A stretch of 64,000 nucleotides of DNA, taken from NCBI RefSeq assembly GCF_010211765.1, contig NZ_PDWO01000001.1, forward strand, positions 310,001-374,000, read 5' to 3'. The notes under the pieces were generated by a model. The model did no database searches. It was not told the origin of the DNA and saw only the letters and a program-made list of their open reading frames with translations. Below, piece after piece: positions 1-8,549 of the stretch (its first letter is position 1; each line of letters begins with the position of its first letter). Both the position numbers and the translations under genes were made by a program. This stretch comes from Pseudoxanthomonas kaohsiungensis (GTDB lineage: Bacteria > Pseudomonadota > Gammaproteobacteria > Xanthomonadales > Xanthomonadaceae).

Positions 1-1182
1 CGGCAGCGTCTCGAGGATATGGCGCAGCGCCTTGCCGCTGTGGCTGCTCGGCGACAGGCCGCTGCGGCGCATCACGTGCTCGTAGCGCTCGCGCACCAGC
101 GGGATCTCCCAGGGCCGGCGGTTGTAGGCGCTGGAGGTGTACAGCCCGAGGAAGCGCTGCTCGCCGGTGATCGCGCCCTTGGCGTCGAACTCGAGCACGC
201 CGATGTAGTCCATGTAGCCCTTGCGGTGGATCCGCGAGCGGGCATTGGTCTTGGTCAGGATCAGGGCCTCGCTGGCCCCGGACTGGTTCAGGCCATGCGC
301 GGCCAGCGACTTCACCGGCCGCGGGGGCGCCTTGTCCTTGCCACGCATCAGGCCCAGGCCCGAGCCGTCCACCGGCGCGAGCACGGCCTCGCCGTCCTGC
401 TTGACCACCTTGTACTCGCGGTAGCCGTAGAGGATGAAGTGGTCGGCCGCGGCCCAGCGCAGGAATTCCTGCGCCTCGCGCCGCCCCGAATCGTCCACCG
501 GCATGCGCCGGGTGGCCAGGTCGTCGGCCAGCACCTGCATGCGCTCGCGCATCAGGCCCCAGTCGGCGACCACGCCCCGGACTTCGGCCAGCACCTCGCC
601 GATGCGCTGCTCGATCTGGCGCATCGCCGCCGGTGCCTGGCGGTCGATCTCCAGCAGCATGAGCGATTCCGGCCGGCCGTCGCCGACCGACTGCAGCCTG
701 CCCTCGCCGTCGCGCGCGATGCGCACCAGCGGATGGCCGAGCACGTGCACGCCCACGCCCATCTCGGCCAGCGCCATGCTCACCGAGTCGACCAGGAACG
801 GCATGTCGTCGTTGACGATCTGCAGCACGGTGTACGCCGACTCCCAGCCGTTGGCCTTCAGGGTCGGGTTGAACACGCGCACGTTGGCGGTGCCCGGCTG
901 GCGCCGGCGCACGAACTGGAGCATGTCGGCGCCGATCGCGGCCCAGGCCTCGGGCGCGTGTTGCGGATACTCGTCCTCCTCCAGGCGCCGGTAGAACTCG
1001 CCGAGGAATTCCTGCAGCTCGGCCTGGCGCGCAGCCGGCACCAGGCGCCGCGCCGCGGCGTACACCGGCTCGAGCGAGAAGCGGCCCACGGCCGCGGCGG
1101 CCGGTGCGACCGCCTTCTTCGCCCGGGCGCCGGCCGCTGCCGGCTTCGCCATCCGTTTGCCACCGGAGGAACTGGATTTCAT
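1..1182 (-). CDS. NAD-specific glutamate dehydrogenase, large type (N-terminal part, cut by window edge)
   Basis: Large NAD-dependent glutamate dehydrogenases (the ~180-kDa bacterial type) convert glutamate to 2-oxoglutarate and ammonium. About 394 N-terminal residues are visible; the catalytic domain lies left of the window. The frame starts MKSSSSGGKR and contains the conserved stretches NDDMPFLVDSVSMAL, FILYGYREY and RSRIHRKGYMDYIGVLEFD, typical of the regulatory ACT-like N-terminal region of this family. I chose the ATG at 1182 because a CGGAG motif precedes it; an internal ATG at 1152 (MAKPAAAG) has no good ribosome site. A -10-like TACAAT (minus strand) lies at 1216-1221, with no clear -35. 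The gene is divergent from the TetR gene. Family call is firm; isoform detail is inferred. Confidence 0.9.
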   Translation of the reverse strand, partial: MKSSSSGGKRMAKPAAAGARAKKAVAPAAAAVGRFSLEPVYAAARRLVPAARQAELQEFLGEFYRRLEEDEYPQHAPEAWAAIGADMLQFVRRRQPGTANVRVFNPTLKANGWESAYTVLQIVNDDMPFLVDSVSMALAEMGVGVHVLGHPLVRIARDGEGRLQSVGDGRPESLMLLEIDRQAPAAMRQIEQRIGEVLAEVRGVVADWGLMRERMQVLADDLATRRMPVDDSGRREAQEFLRWAAADHFILYGYREYKVVKQDGEAVLAPVDGSGLGLMRGKDKAPPRPVKSLAAHGLNQSGASEALILTKTNARSRIHRKGYMDYIGVLEFDAKGAITGEQRFLGLYTSSAYNRRPWEIPLVRERYEHVMRRSGLSPSSHSGKALRHILETLP

Positions 1183-1269
1183 GGGAACGAAACTCCGCGG
1201 GAAGTGTGTGCGCGCATTGTAGCCGCGCGCACCATCGCAGCCTTGCTGCAGGACGGAAGAAATCGCCTC

Positions 1270-1303
1270 TTCCACATTAGTAAACTGGACGGTATAGTCC
1301 AGT
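1270..1303 (+). promoter_or_regulatory. Promoter with overlapping TetR-type palindromic operator
   Basis: A perfect inverted repeat, ACTGGAC-N6-GTCCAGT (1284-1303), lies four bases before the regulator's ATG. Its centre holds a -10-like TATAGT (1293-1298), with TTCCAC (1270-1275) 17 bases upstream as a weak -35. Transcription would begin near 1305, giving an almost leaderless message. A bound dimer would cover the -10 box, so autorepression by the adjacent TetR protein is the natural reading. The palindrome is seen directly; the regulator-operator match is inferred. Confidence 0.7.
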
Positions 1304-1307
1304 CCCG

Positions 1308-1941
1308 ATGGAAACCCCAGCCCCCGCCACCCCCCCGACCGGTCGACGACGCCCGCCACCAGCAGGTGCACGACGCCGTGCGCGCGCTGGTCCGCGAACA
1401 GGGCGCGCAGGTCAGCATGGACGCGGTGGCCGCGCGCGCAGGCTGCTCCAAGCAGACCCTGTATGCGCGCTACGGCTCCAAGCAGGCCTTGCTGATGCAG
1501 GTGCTCAGCGAGGAAAGCCGCAGGGCCGTCGTCCTGGCCGGCGTCCCCGACGCGGCCAGCCTGCGCCCGGGGCTGGTCGCGTTCGCGCGCGACCACCTGG
1601 CCCGCCTGTCGGAGCCGGGCACCATCGGCACCGCGCGGCTGCTCACCGGCCAGGCCGCCCAGTTCCCGGACGAGGTCCGGGCGCTCTACCGCATATGGAT
1701 AGACGGCCTGCAGGAGCGCCTCGCCACGTGGCTGCGGCAGGCCATGCGCCGCGGGCTGCTGCGGCATGACGATCCGCACTCGGCGGCCGAGTTGCTGCTG
1801 GGCATGATCGTCGGCCTGGACTTCGACCGGCAGCGCTTCCTGGTCCCTCACCGCGACACAACCGACCTGCAGACACAGTGGGCCGAATTCGCCGTCGACA
1901 GCTTCCTGCGCGCCTTCGCACCGCCTGTTTCGCGTACCTGA
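1308..1941 (+). CDS. TetR/AcrR-family repressor of the adjacent RND efflux genes, apparent N-terminal frameshift
   Basis: DNA-binding repressor, probably controlling itself and the efflux genes that start 36 bases downstream. The helix-turn-helix reads VSMDAVAARAGCSKQTLYARYGSKQALL, followed by a helical ligand-binding domain ending at 1941. The frame carrying the protein has no ATG upstream. The ATG at 1308, directly after the operator, is in another frame (METPAPATPP). Removing one C from the 7-C run at 1330-1336 joins it smoothly to METPAPATPRPVDDARHQQV. Either a base was added in that run (mutation, phase-variable tract or sequencing error), or translation starts at GTG 1366, which keeps most of the domain. 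The family is certain; the start is not. Confidence 0.75.
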
Positions 1942-1976
1942 ATCCCCCTCCAGCCCCCACCTTCCCCGGAGTTCCC

Positions 1977-3181
1977 ATGCGCCTCCACTCCCCCTTCCTC
2001 CTTGCCTGCGGGCTGCTCGCGCTGACCGCCTGCGGCGGCAAGGACGAGGCCGCCGCCCCGCCCCCGCCGGAAGTCGGCGTGATCGAGGTCAAGCCGCAGA
2101 CCGTGCCGCTGACCCGCGACCTCGTCGGCCGGCTGTCGCCCTACCGCAGCGCCGACGTGCGCGCGCGCGTGCCCGGCGTGCTGCTGCGGCGCGTGTACGA
2201 GGAAGGCAGCGACGTGCGCGAAAGATCGACCCGGCGCCGCTCCAGGCCTCGCTCGGGGTGGCCCAGGGCCAGCTGGCCCAGGCCGAGGCGACCTACGCCA
2301 ACGCCCGCGCGGTGGCCGAGCGCGCGCGCAAGCTGGTGCCGCAGAAGTTCGTCTCGCAGAACGACCTGGACAACGCCGTGGCGGCCGAGCGCAGCGCCGG
2401 CGCGGCGGTCGAGGCGGCCCGGGCCAGCGTGCGCAACGCGCAGATCGACCTGGGCTACGCCAAGGTCACCTCGCCCATCGCCGGCCGCGCCGGCAAGCAG
2501 CGGGTGACCGAAGGCGCGCTGGTCGGCCAGGGCGAGGCGACCCTGCTGACCACGGTGGACCAGCTCGATCCGCTCTACGCCAACTTCTCGATCGGTTCCA
2601 ACGAACTGGCCCAGCTGCGCGCGGCGGCCAACGTGTCGCTGGTGGGCGCCGGCAAGGCTTCCGTGCAGGTCGTGCTGCCGGGCGACCGCGTCCACGAGCA
2701 GCCGGGCACGCTCGACTTCTCGGACACGACGGTCGATCCGCAGACGGGCGCGGTCGCCATGCGCGCGCAGGTCCCCAATCCCGGCTACGTGCTGTTCCCG
2801 GGCAGCTTCGTCACCTTGAAGGTGAACATGGGCGAGCTGCACGACGTGTTCCTCGTGCCGCAGGAGGCGGTGCTGCGCGACGCCAACGGCGCCTTCGCCC
2901 GCGTCGTCGGCGCCGACGGCAACGTCGAGCGCAGGAACCTGACCACCGGCGGCACCCGCGACAACCAGTGGATCGTCACCGCCGGCCTGGAGACGGGCGA
3001 CCAGGTCATCGTGTCCGGCGTGCAGAAGGTCAAGGAAGGCGCACCGGCGACCGCCAAGCCCTGGCAGCCGCAGGCGGCCGAGGCGGGCGCCGCCCCGCAG
3101 GCACCGGCCAAGGCTCCTGCTGGTGGCGCGCCCGCGCCCGATCGGGAGTCCGAGGCGGCCAAGTCCGCTCCGGCCGAGTAA
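1977..3181 (+). pseudogene. RND efflux periplasmic adaptor (membrane fusion protein), broken by a small deletion
   Basis: AcrA/MexA/SmeD-type lipoprotein adaptor that links an inner-membrane RND pump to an outer-membrane channel. It starts at ATG 1977 after CGGAG, has a lipoprotein signal ending LLALTAC (Cys19), and reads well through YEEGSDVRE to about 2222. The rest of the family sequence, from KIDPAPLQASL through the hairpin, lipoyl and beta-barrel domains, continues in the +2 frame to 3181. Family members normally have about five residues like GQVLF between VRE and the IDPAPL motif. The missing coding length fits a 16-nt deletion between 2222 and 2223. As written, the product stops about 65 aa later out of frame. 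The RND gene follows 12 bases on. Function is probably lost unless the deletion is a sequence error. Confidence 0.85.
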
Positions 3182-3193
3182 GGACGCCCACCC

Positions 3194-6100
3194 ATGCCCA
3201 AGTTCTTCATCAACCACCCGGTCTTCGCCTGGGTCGTGGCGATCCTGATCTCGCTCTCGGGCGTGATCGCGATCCTCGGCCTGGGCGTGGAGTCCTATCC
3301 CAACATCGCCCCGCCGCAGGTCACCGTCAGCGCCAGCTATCCCGGCGCCAGCGCGTCGACGGTCGAGCGCGCGGTCACCCAGGTCATCGAGCAGCAGCTG
3401 ACCGGCATCGACCACCTGCTCTACTTCAGCTCGTCGTCCAGCGCCACCGGAGGTGCCAGCATCACCCTGACCTTCGAGACCGGCACCGATCCGGACATCG
3501 CCCAGGTGCAGGTGCAGAACAAGGTCGCCCTCGCCACCCCGCGCCTGCCCACCGAAGTCACCCAGCAGGGCGTGGTGGTGGCCAAGGCCAACGCCGGCTT
3601 CCTGATGGTGGTCGGCCTGATCTCCGACAACCCGGCGGTCGACCGCAACCAGCTCAACGACATCAACGGCTCGCGCGTGATCGACCAGATCTCGCGCATC
3701 CCCGGCGTGGGCAGCATCCAGCAGTTCGGCGCCGAGTACGCCATGAACATCTGGCTCAACCCGGAGAAGCTGCAGGGCTTCGGCCTGTCGGCGAGCCAGG
3801 TGCTGGCCGCCATCCGCGCGCAGAACGTGCAGTTCGCCGCCGGTTCGGTGGGCTCGGACCCGGCGCCGGAGGGCCAGGCGTTCACCGCCACGGTCTCGGC
3901 CGAGGGCCGCTTCAGCTCGCCGGAGCAGTTCGAGGACATCATCCTGCGCGCCGACAGCGACGGCTCGACCGTGCGCCTGCGCGACGTGGCCAGGGTCAGC
4001 TTCGGCCCCGGCTCCTACGGCTTCGACACCAAGTTCGACGGCAAGCCGATCGGCGCGTTCGCGGTGCAGCTGCTGCCCGGCGCCAACGCGCTGAACGTGG
4101 CCGAGGCCGTTCGGGCGAAGATGGACGAGCTGCAGGCCACCTTCCCGCAGGGCGTGACCTGGATGTCGCCGTACGACTCCACGACCTTCGTGAAGATCTC
4201 GATCGAGGAGGTCGTCAAGACCCTGGTCGAGGCCGTGGTGCTGGTGTTCCTGGTGATGCTGATCTTCCTGCAGAACATCCGCGCCACCATCATCCCCACC
4301 CTGGTGATCCCGGTCGCCCTGCTCGGCACCTTCCTGGGCATGTCGATCATTGGTTTTACGATCAACCAGCTGACCCTCTTCGCGATGGTGCTGTCGATCG
4401 GCATCGTGGTCGACGACGCGATCGTGGTGATCGAGAACGTCGAGCGCATCATAACCGAGGAGGGACTGTCGCCCTACGACGCCACGGTCAAGGCGATGGA
4501 CCAGATCACCGGCGCGGTGGTGGCGATCACGGTCGTGCTGGCCGCGGTTTTCATCCCCTCGGCGCTGCAGGGCGGCGCGGCCGGCGAGATCTACAAGCAG
4601 TTCGCGCTGACGATCGCCATCGCGATGGCGTTCTCGGCGTTCCTGGCGCTGGGCTTCACCCCGGCGCTGTGCGCCACGTTCCTCAAGCCCAGCCACCACG
4701 CCAACTCGAACTGGGTGTTCCGCACCTTCAACAAGTACTACGACAAGGTCAGCCACACCTACGTCGGGCACATCGGCAGCGCGGTCAAGCACGCCCCGCG
4801 CTGGATGGTCCTGTTCGCGGTGCTGGCGATCCTGTGCGGATTCCTGTTCACGCGCATGCCCGGCAGCTTCCTGCCCGAGGAGGACCAGGGTTACGCCATG
4901 GCGATCGTGCAGCTGCCGCCGGGCGCCTCGCTGCAGCGCACCCAGCGCGTGTTCGACGACATGCGCGGGCGCCTGCAGGGCATCGATGGCTACCAGAGCA
5001 TGATGCAGGTCGCCGGCTTCAGCTTCGTCGGCCAGGGCGAGAACGTGGGCATGGCCTTCATCCGGCTCAAGCCGTGGGAGGACCGCGACCTGACCGCGCC
5101 CGAGTTCATCCAGCAGGCCAACGGCGCGCTGTTCGGGATCAAGGAAGCCACCATCTTCGTGGTCAACCTGCCCACCGTGCAGGGCCTGGGCCAGTTCGGC
5201 GGCTTCGACATGTGGCTGCAGGACCGCACCGGCCAGGGCCAGGCGGCGCTGACCCAGGCGCGCAACATGCTGCTGGGCCAGGCCGGGCAGAACCCGGCGC
5301 TGGTGGGCGTCCGTCCCAACAGCCTGGAGGACGCGCCGCAGCTGCAGCTGCATGTCGACCGCGTGCAGGCGCAGTCGATGGGCCTGCAGGTCAGCGACAT
5401 CTACAACGCCATCAGCCTGATGCTGGCCCCGGTCTACGCCAACGACTTCTTCTACGAAGGCCGGATCAAGCGCGTGAACCTGCGCGCCGACGCCCCGTTC
5501 CGCACCGGCGCCGAATCGCTGGACAGCTTCTACACGCCCAGCACCGGCGGCGGCATGATCCCGCTGAGCACGGTGGTGGATTCGGAGTGGATCACCGGGC
5601 CGCCGTCGCTGAGCCGCTACCAGGGCTACGCGGCGGTGAACATCGTCGGCTCGCCGGCCCCGGGCCACAGCTCCGGGGAAGCGATGCAGATGATGGAGGA
5701 CATCGTCCAGAACGACCTGCCGGCCGGCTTCGGCTACGACTGGAGCGGCATGTCCTACCAGGAGATCCTGGCCGGCAACGCCGCCACCTTGCTGCTGGTG
5801 CTGTCGATCGTGGTGGTGTTCCTGTGCCTGGCCGCGCTCTACGAGAGCTGGTCGATCCCGGTGGCGGTGCTGCTGGTGGTGCCGCTGGGCATGCTCGGCG
5901 CGGTGATGTTCAGCCTGATGCGCGGCCTGCCGAACGACATCTTCTTCAAGATCGGCCTGATCACGATCATTGGCCTCGCCGCCAAGAACGCGATCCTGAT
6001 CGTGGAGTTCGCGGTGGAGCAGCGGCTGGCCGGCAAGACCCTGCGCGAGGCGACGATCGAGGCCGCGCGCCTGCGCTTCCGCCCCATCCTCATGACCTCC

Positions 6101-6334
6101 TTCGCGTTCATCATGGGCGTGGTGCCGATGGCGCTGTCCACCGGCGCCGGCGCCAACGCCCGCCATGCGATCGGCACCGGCGTGATCGGCGGCATGATCT
6201 TCGCGACGTTCCTGGGCCTGCTGCTGATCCCGGTGTTCTTCATCGTGGTCCGGCGCATGCTCGGCGACAAGCTGGACGAACCGTCGAAGGAATGGCTGGA
6301 GAAGCAGGGCAAGGGCGAACCGGCGACGCATTGA
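3194..6334 (+). CDS. RND multidrug efflux transporter, AcrB/MexB/SmeE type (HAE1)
   Basis: Inner-membrane proton-driven drug exporter, 1046 aa, the usual length for the family. The N-terminus MPKFFINHPVFAWVVAIL is the first membrane helix. GIVVDDAIVVIENVER carries the paired aspartates of the proton relay in helix 4, and two large periplasmic porter loops and twelve predicted helices follow the family plan. AAGGA at 3180-3184 serves as ribosome site. It is co-transcribed with the broken adaptor. No outer-membrane factor gene follows, so it would borrow a TolC-like channel encoded elsewhere. The protein itself looks intact, but without its adaptor it may not work. Substrates cannot be told from sequence. 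Confidence 0.95.
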   Translation: MPKFFINHPVFAWVVAILISLSGVIAILGLGVESYPNIAPPQVTVSASYPGASASTVERAVTQVIEQQLTGIDHLLYFSSSSSATGGASITLTFETGTDPDIAQVQVQNKVALATPRLPTEVTQQGVVVAKANAGFLMVVGLISDNPAVDRNQLNDINGSRVIDQISRIPGVGSIQQFGAEYAMNIWLNPEKLQGFGLSASQVLAAIRAQNVQFAAGSVGSDPAPEGQAFTATVSAEGRFSSPEQFEDIILRADSDGSTVRLRDVARVSFGPGSYGFDTKFDGKPIGAFAVQLLPGANALNVAEAVRAKMDELQATFPQGVTWMSPYDSTTFVKISIEEVVKTLVEAVVLVFLVMLIFLQNIRATIIPTLVIPVALLGTFLGMSIIGFTINQLTLFAMVLSIGIVVDDAIVVIENVERIITEEGLSPYDATVKAMDQITGAVVAITVVLAAVFIPSALQGGAAGEIYKQFALTIAIAMAFSAFLALGFTPALCATFLKPSHHANSNWVFRTFNKYYDKVSHTYVGHIGSAVKHAPRWMVLFAVLAILCGFLFTRMPGSFLPEEDQGYAMAIVQLPPGASLQRTQRVFDDMRGRLQGIDGYQSMMQVAGFSFVGQGENVGMAFIRLKPWEDRDLTAPEFIQQANGALFGIKEATIFVVNLPTVQGLGQFGGFDMWLQDRTGQGQAALTQARNMLLGQAGQNPALVGVRPNSLEDAPQLQLHVDRVQAQSMGLQVSDIYNAISLMLAPVYANDFFYEGRIKRVNLRADAPFRTGAESLDSFYTPSTGGGMIPLSTVVDSEWITGPPSLSRYQGYAAVNIVGSPAPGHSSGEAMQMMEDIVQNDLPAGFGYDWSGMSYQEILAGNAATLLLVLSIVVVFLCLAALYESWSIPVAVLLVVPLGMLGAVMFSLMRGLPNDIFFKIGLITIIGLAAKNAILIVEFAVEQRLAGKTLREATIEAARLRFRPILMTSFAFIMGVVPMALSTGAGANARHAIGTGVIGGMIFATFLGLLLIPVFFIVVRRMLGDKLDEPSKEWLEKQGKGEPATH

Positions 6335-6360
6335 CCGCCGGATCGTGCAGTCCTGACCTG

Positions 6361-6397
6361 GAAGGCCCCCGCAGCGATGCCGGGGCCTTCGTTCTTG
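6361..6397 (+). terminator. Intrinsic terminator after the RND gene
   Basis: A GAAGGCCCC / GGGGCCTTC stem with an 11-base loop is followed by GTTCTT, 27 bases after the transporter stop. Its right arm lies inside the first copy of the 230-bp duplication; the second copy lacks the left arm. Confidence 0.7.
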
Positions 6398-6511
6398 GAT
6401 CTCCCCCGCCCGAAGGAAAGGCTCGCGGACCGCGGGAGCAGGATCAGGAGCACGGCGTCCCGTTGACGGGCTCCGGAAGGAGCCGCGGCAGGGCGGGGGT
6501 ATGGTGCAGGC

Positions 6512-6556
6512 GGCACAAACGAAAACGCCCCCGCATGCGTCGCACGCGGGGGCGTT
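6512..6556 (-). terminator. sod intrinsic terminator, distal copy
   Basis: An 11-bp perfect stem AACGCCCCCGC (6524-6534) / GCGGGGGCGTT (6546-6556). Read on the minus strand it is followed by TTTTCGTTTG, a proper U-rich tail. It lies in repeat copy 1, farther from sod. Confidence 0.8.
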
Positions 6557-6740
6557 GGCCAGCGCGGGCCGCCCCCGTGCAGGGGTCGGCCGGGAGCCGG
6601 AAAGCGATGCCGGGGCCTTCGTTTTTGGATCTCCACGCCCGAAGGAAAGGCTCGCGGACCGCGGGAGCAGGATCAGGAGCACGGCGTCCCGTTGACGGGC
6701 TCCGGAAGGAGCCGCGGCAGGGCGGGGGTATGGTGCAGGC

Positions 6741-6785
6741 GGCACAAACGAAAACGCCCCCGCATGCGTCGCACGCGGGGGCGTT
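6741..6785 (-). terminator. sod intrinsic terminator, proximal copy
   Basis: The same 11-bp hairpin and T tail, in repeat copy 2 (hairpin 6753-6785), about 55 bases beyond the sod stop codon. This is the copy RNA polymerase meets first. Confidence 0.85.
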
Positions 6786-6839
6786 GGCCAGCGCGGGCCG
6801 CCCCCGTGCAGGGGTCGGCCGGGAGCCGGAAGCGGCCGG

Positions 6840-7451
<612 letters not shown>

Positions 7452-7502
7452 GGTGGTCTCCTTGGATTTCGTGCCCGGCGGTCGCGGGGCGCGGCAGGCC
7501 AC

Positions 7503-7531
7503 AGTGTAGGGATGCCGGCGCGCCCAACCAA
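7503..7531 (-). promoter_or_regulatory. Possible sodA promoter
   Basis: On the minus strand TTGGTT (7526-7531) and TACACT (7503-7508) are spaced by 17 bases, about 50 bases upstream of the GTG start. Match to the sigma70 consensus is moderate. I see no clear Fur or OxyR site nearby. Confidence 0.4.
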
Positions 7532-7701
7532 GATGCGGGGAAGAATGCTGCATCCCGGCGCCGGGGCGATGCGGGCGTGCAGGATGCGACAGGCGCGGTT
7601 CTGCCGGCGTGAAGCGCCGCCAACGCGTGCGCCGGCGTTCAAACAGCACGGCAGCGTCGCGCGCATACTGCGGTCCGATTCCTGCTGCCCGTCCATGCAC
7701 C

Positions 7702-8130
7702 ATGCGCCAGCGAAGCCGCCTGCTGCTGCCCCTGCTCGCCGCCCTCTTCCTGCTGGCGGCGCTGGCCGGCGTCCTGGGGCCGGGCCAGGATCGCGGGTCC
7801 ACGCCATCCGCCCCGGCGCAGGCAGGCGCGACCACCGCCCTGCCCGCGTTCCTGCCCCCGGAGGCGGCGCCGGTCATCGCGCGGATCCAGCGCGGCGGGC
7901 GTTTCGTCCATCGCCAGGACGGCAGCGTGTTCGGCAACCGCGAACGCCGCCTGCCGCTGAAGGAACGCGGCTACTACCGCGAATACACGGTGCCCACGCC
8001 CGGCCTGTCGCACCGCGGCGCGCGCCGGATCGTGACCGGCGGCCAACCGCCGCGCGAGTGGTACTACACCGCCGACCACTACGAAAGCTTCCGGCGCTTC
8101 CAGCCGCCGGCGGCGGGAACGATGCAATGA
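7702..8130 (+). CDS. Secreted or membrane-anchored guanyl-specific ribonuclease (N1/T1, barnase/RNase Sa family)
   Basis: Single-strand RNA endonuclease, 142 aa. The N-terminus [19 protein letters not shown] is a signal peptide or membrane anchor, then a Pro/Ala-rich linker, then the RNase domain from about residue 54. It aligns with RNase Sa: Glu94 (REYTV), Arg105 and Arg109 (RGARRIVTG) and His126 (TADHYESF) occupy the catalytic positions, so the enzyme looks active. The stop overlaps the ATG of a barstar-like gene by an ATGA junction, so both are translated together. The role could be nutrient scavenging or attack on other cells; that is inference. Confidence 0.88.
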   Translation: MRQRSRLLLPLLAALFLLAALAGVLGPGQDRGSTPSAPAQAGATTALPAFLPPEAAPVIARIQRGGRFVHRQDGSVFGNRERRLPLKERGYYREYTVPTPGLSHRGARRIVTGGQPPREWYYTADHYESFRRFQPPAAGTMQ

Positions 8131-8537
8131 GCGAATCCGGATTCGACATCGGCCTGGGCGATCCGTCGCAGGCCGGCGTCTTCGAGGTGGACTCCGCCGA
8201 CCTGCCCGCGCTGGCCGCCGCCGCCCGCGATGCCGGGCTGCTGGCGCTGCGCATCGACCTGGCCGGTTGCGACGGCAAGCGCGCCTTGCTGCTGCGCCTG
8301 GCCACCGTACTGGACCTGCCGGCCGGCCGCGGCGGCAACTGGGACGCGCTGATGGACGCGCTGCGCGACCTGTCCTGGCTGCCGGCCCCCGGCTATGCGC
8401 TGCTGTTCGACGGCACCGCGCAGCTGCATGCGGCGCTGCCCCACGAAACCGACGTCCTGCTCGGCATCCTCCAGGAAGCCTCGCAGTGGTGGGCCGAAGC
8501 GGACGTGCCGTTCTGGGCGTTCCTGGCCGGCCCGTAG
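8127..8537 (+). CDS. Barstar-family ribonuclease inhibitor
   Basis: 136-aa acidic protein without signal peptide, so cytoplasmic. It starts in the ATGA overlap with the RNase gene. The barstar fold is suggested by the pattern LRIDLAGCDGKRALLLRLATVLDLP, GGNWDALMDALRDLSWLP and GYALLFDG, which in barstar forms the RNase-binding helix and strand. It would protect the producer against RNase that folds or leaks inside the cell. An N-terminal extension of about 30 residues precedes the barstar core. The family call is firm and the pairing with the upstream RNase is well supported by the overlap. Confidence 0.9.
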   Translation: MSESGFDIGLGDPSQAGVFEVDSADLPALAAAARDAGLLALRIDLAGCDGKRALLLRLATVLDLPAGRGGNWDALMDALRDLSWLPAPGYALLFDGTAQLHAALPHETDVLLGILQEASQWWAEADVPFWAFLAGP

Positions 8538-8549
8538 TCGCCTGGCGCC

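Larger units (their letters stand above)
6373..6833. repeat. Near-perfect 230-bp tandem duplication in the gap between efflux and sod genes
   Basis: The segment 6373-6602 is repeated head to tail at 6603-6833. I see only a C/T change in the GTTCTTGG stretch and a one-base length difference plus a nearby substitution in the CTCCCCCGCC / CTCCACGCC stretch; the rest matches. Each copy contains a GGCTCC/GGAGCC hairpin and the full sod terminator hairpin. This fills the only gap longer than 300 bases without a gene (6335-6839). Short open frames inside it have no coding character. The near-identity indicates a recent event. Confidence 0.95.

Noticed and set aside
6501-6695. Small open frame within the 230-bp duplication
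   Set aside because: It crosses the terminator hairpin and changes identity at the copy boundary; no ribosome site or conserved sequence.
2141-6745. Very long open frame (about 1500 codons) on the minus strand opposite the RND transporter
   Set aside because: High G+C keeps antisense frames open; composition is His/Gln/Arg/Asp-rich without any family motif, and the plus strand encodes a complete RND transporter.
6600-6833. Insertion-sequence origin for the duplicated segment
   Set aside because: No transposase, terminal inverted repeats or target duplication; simple tandem duplication explains it.
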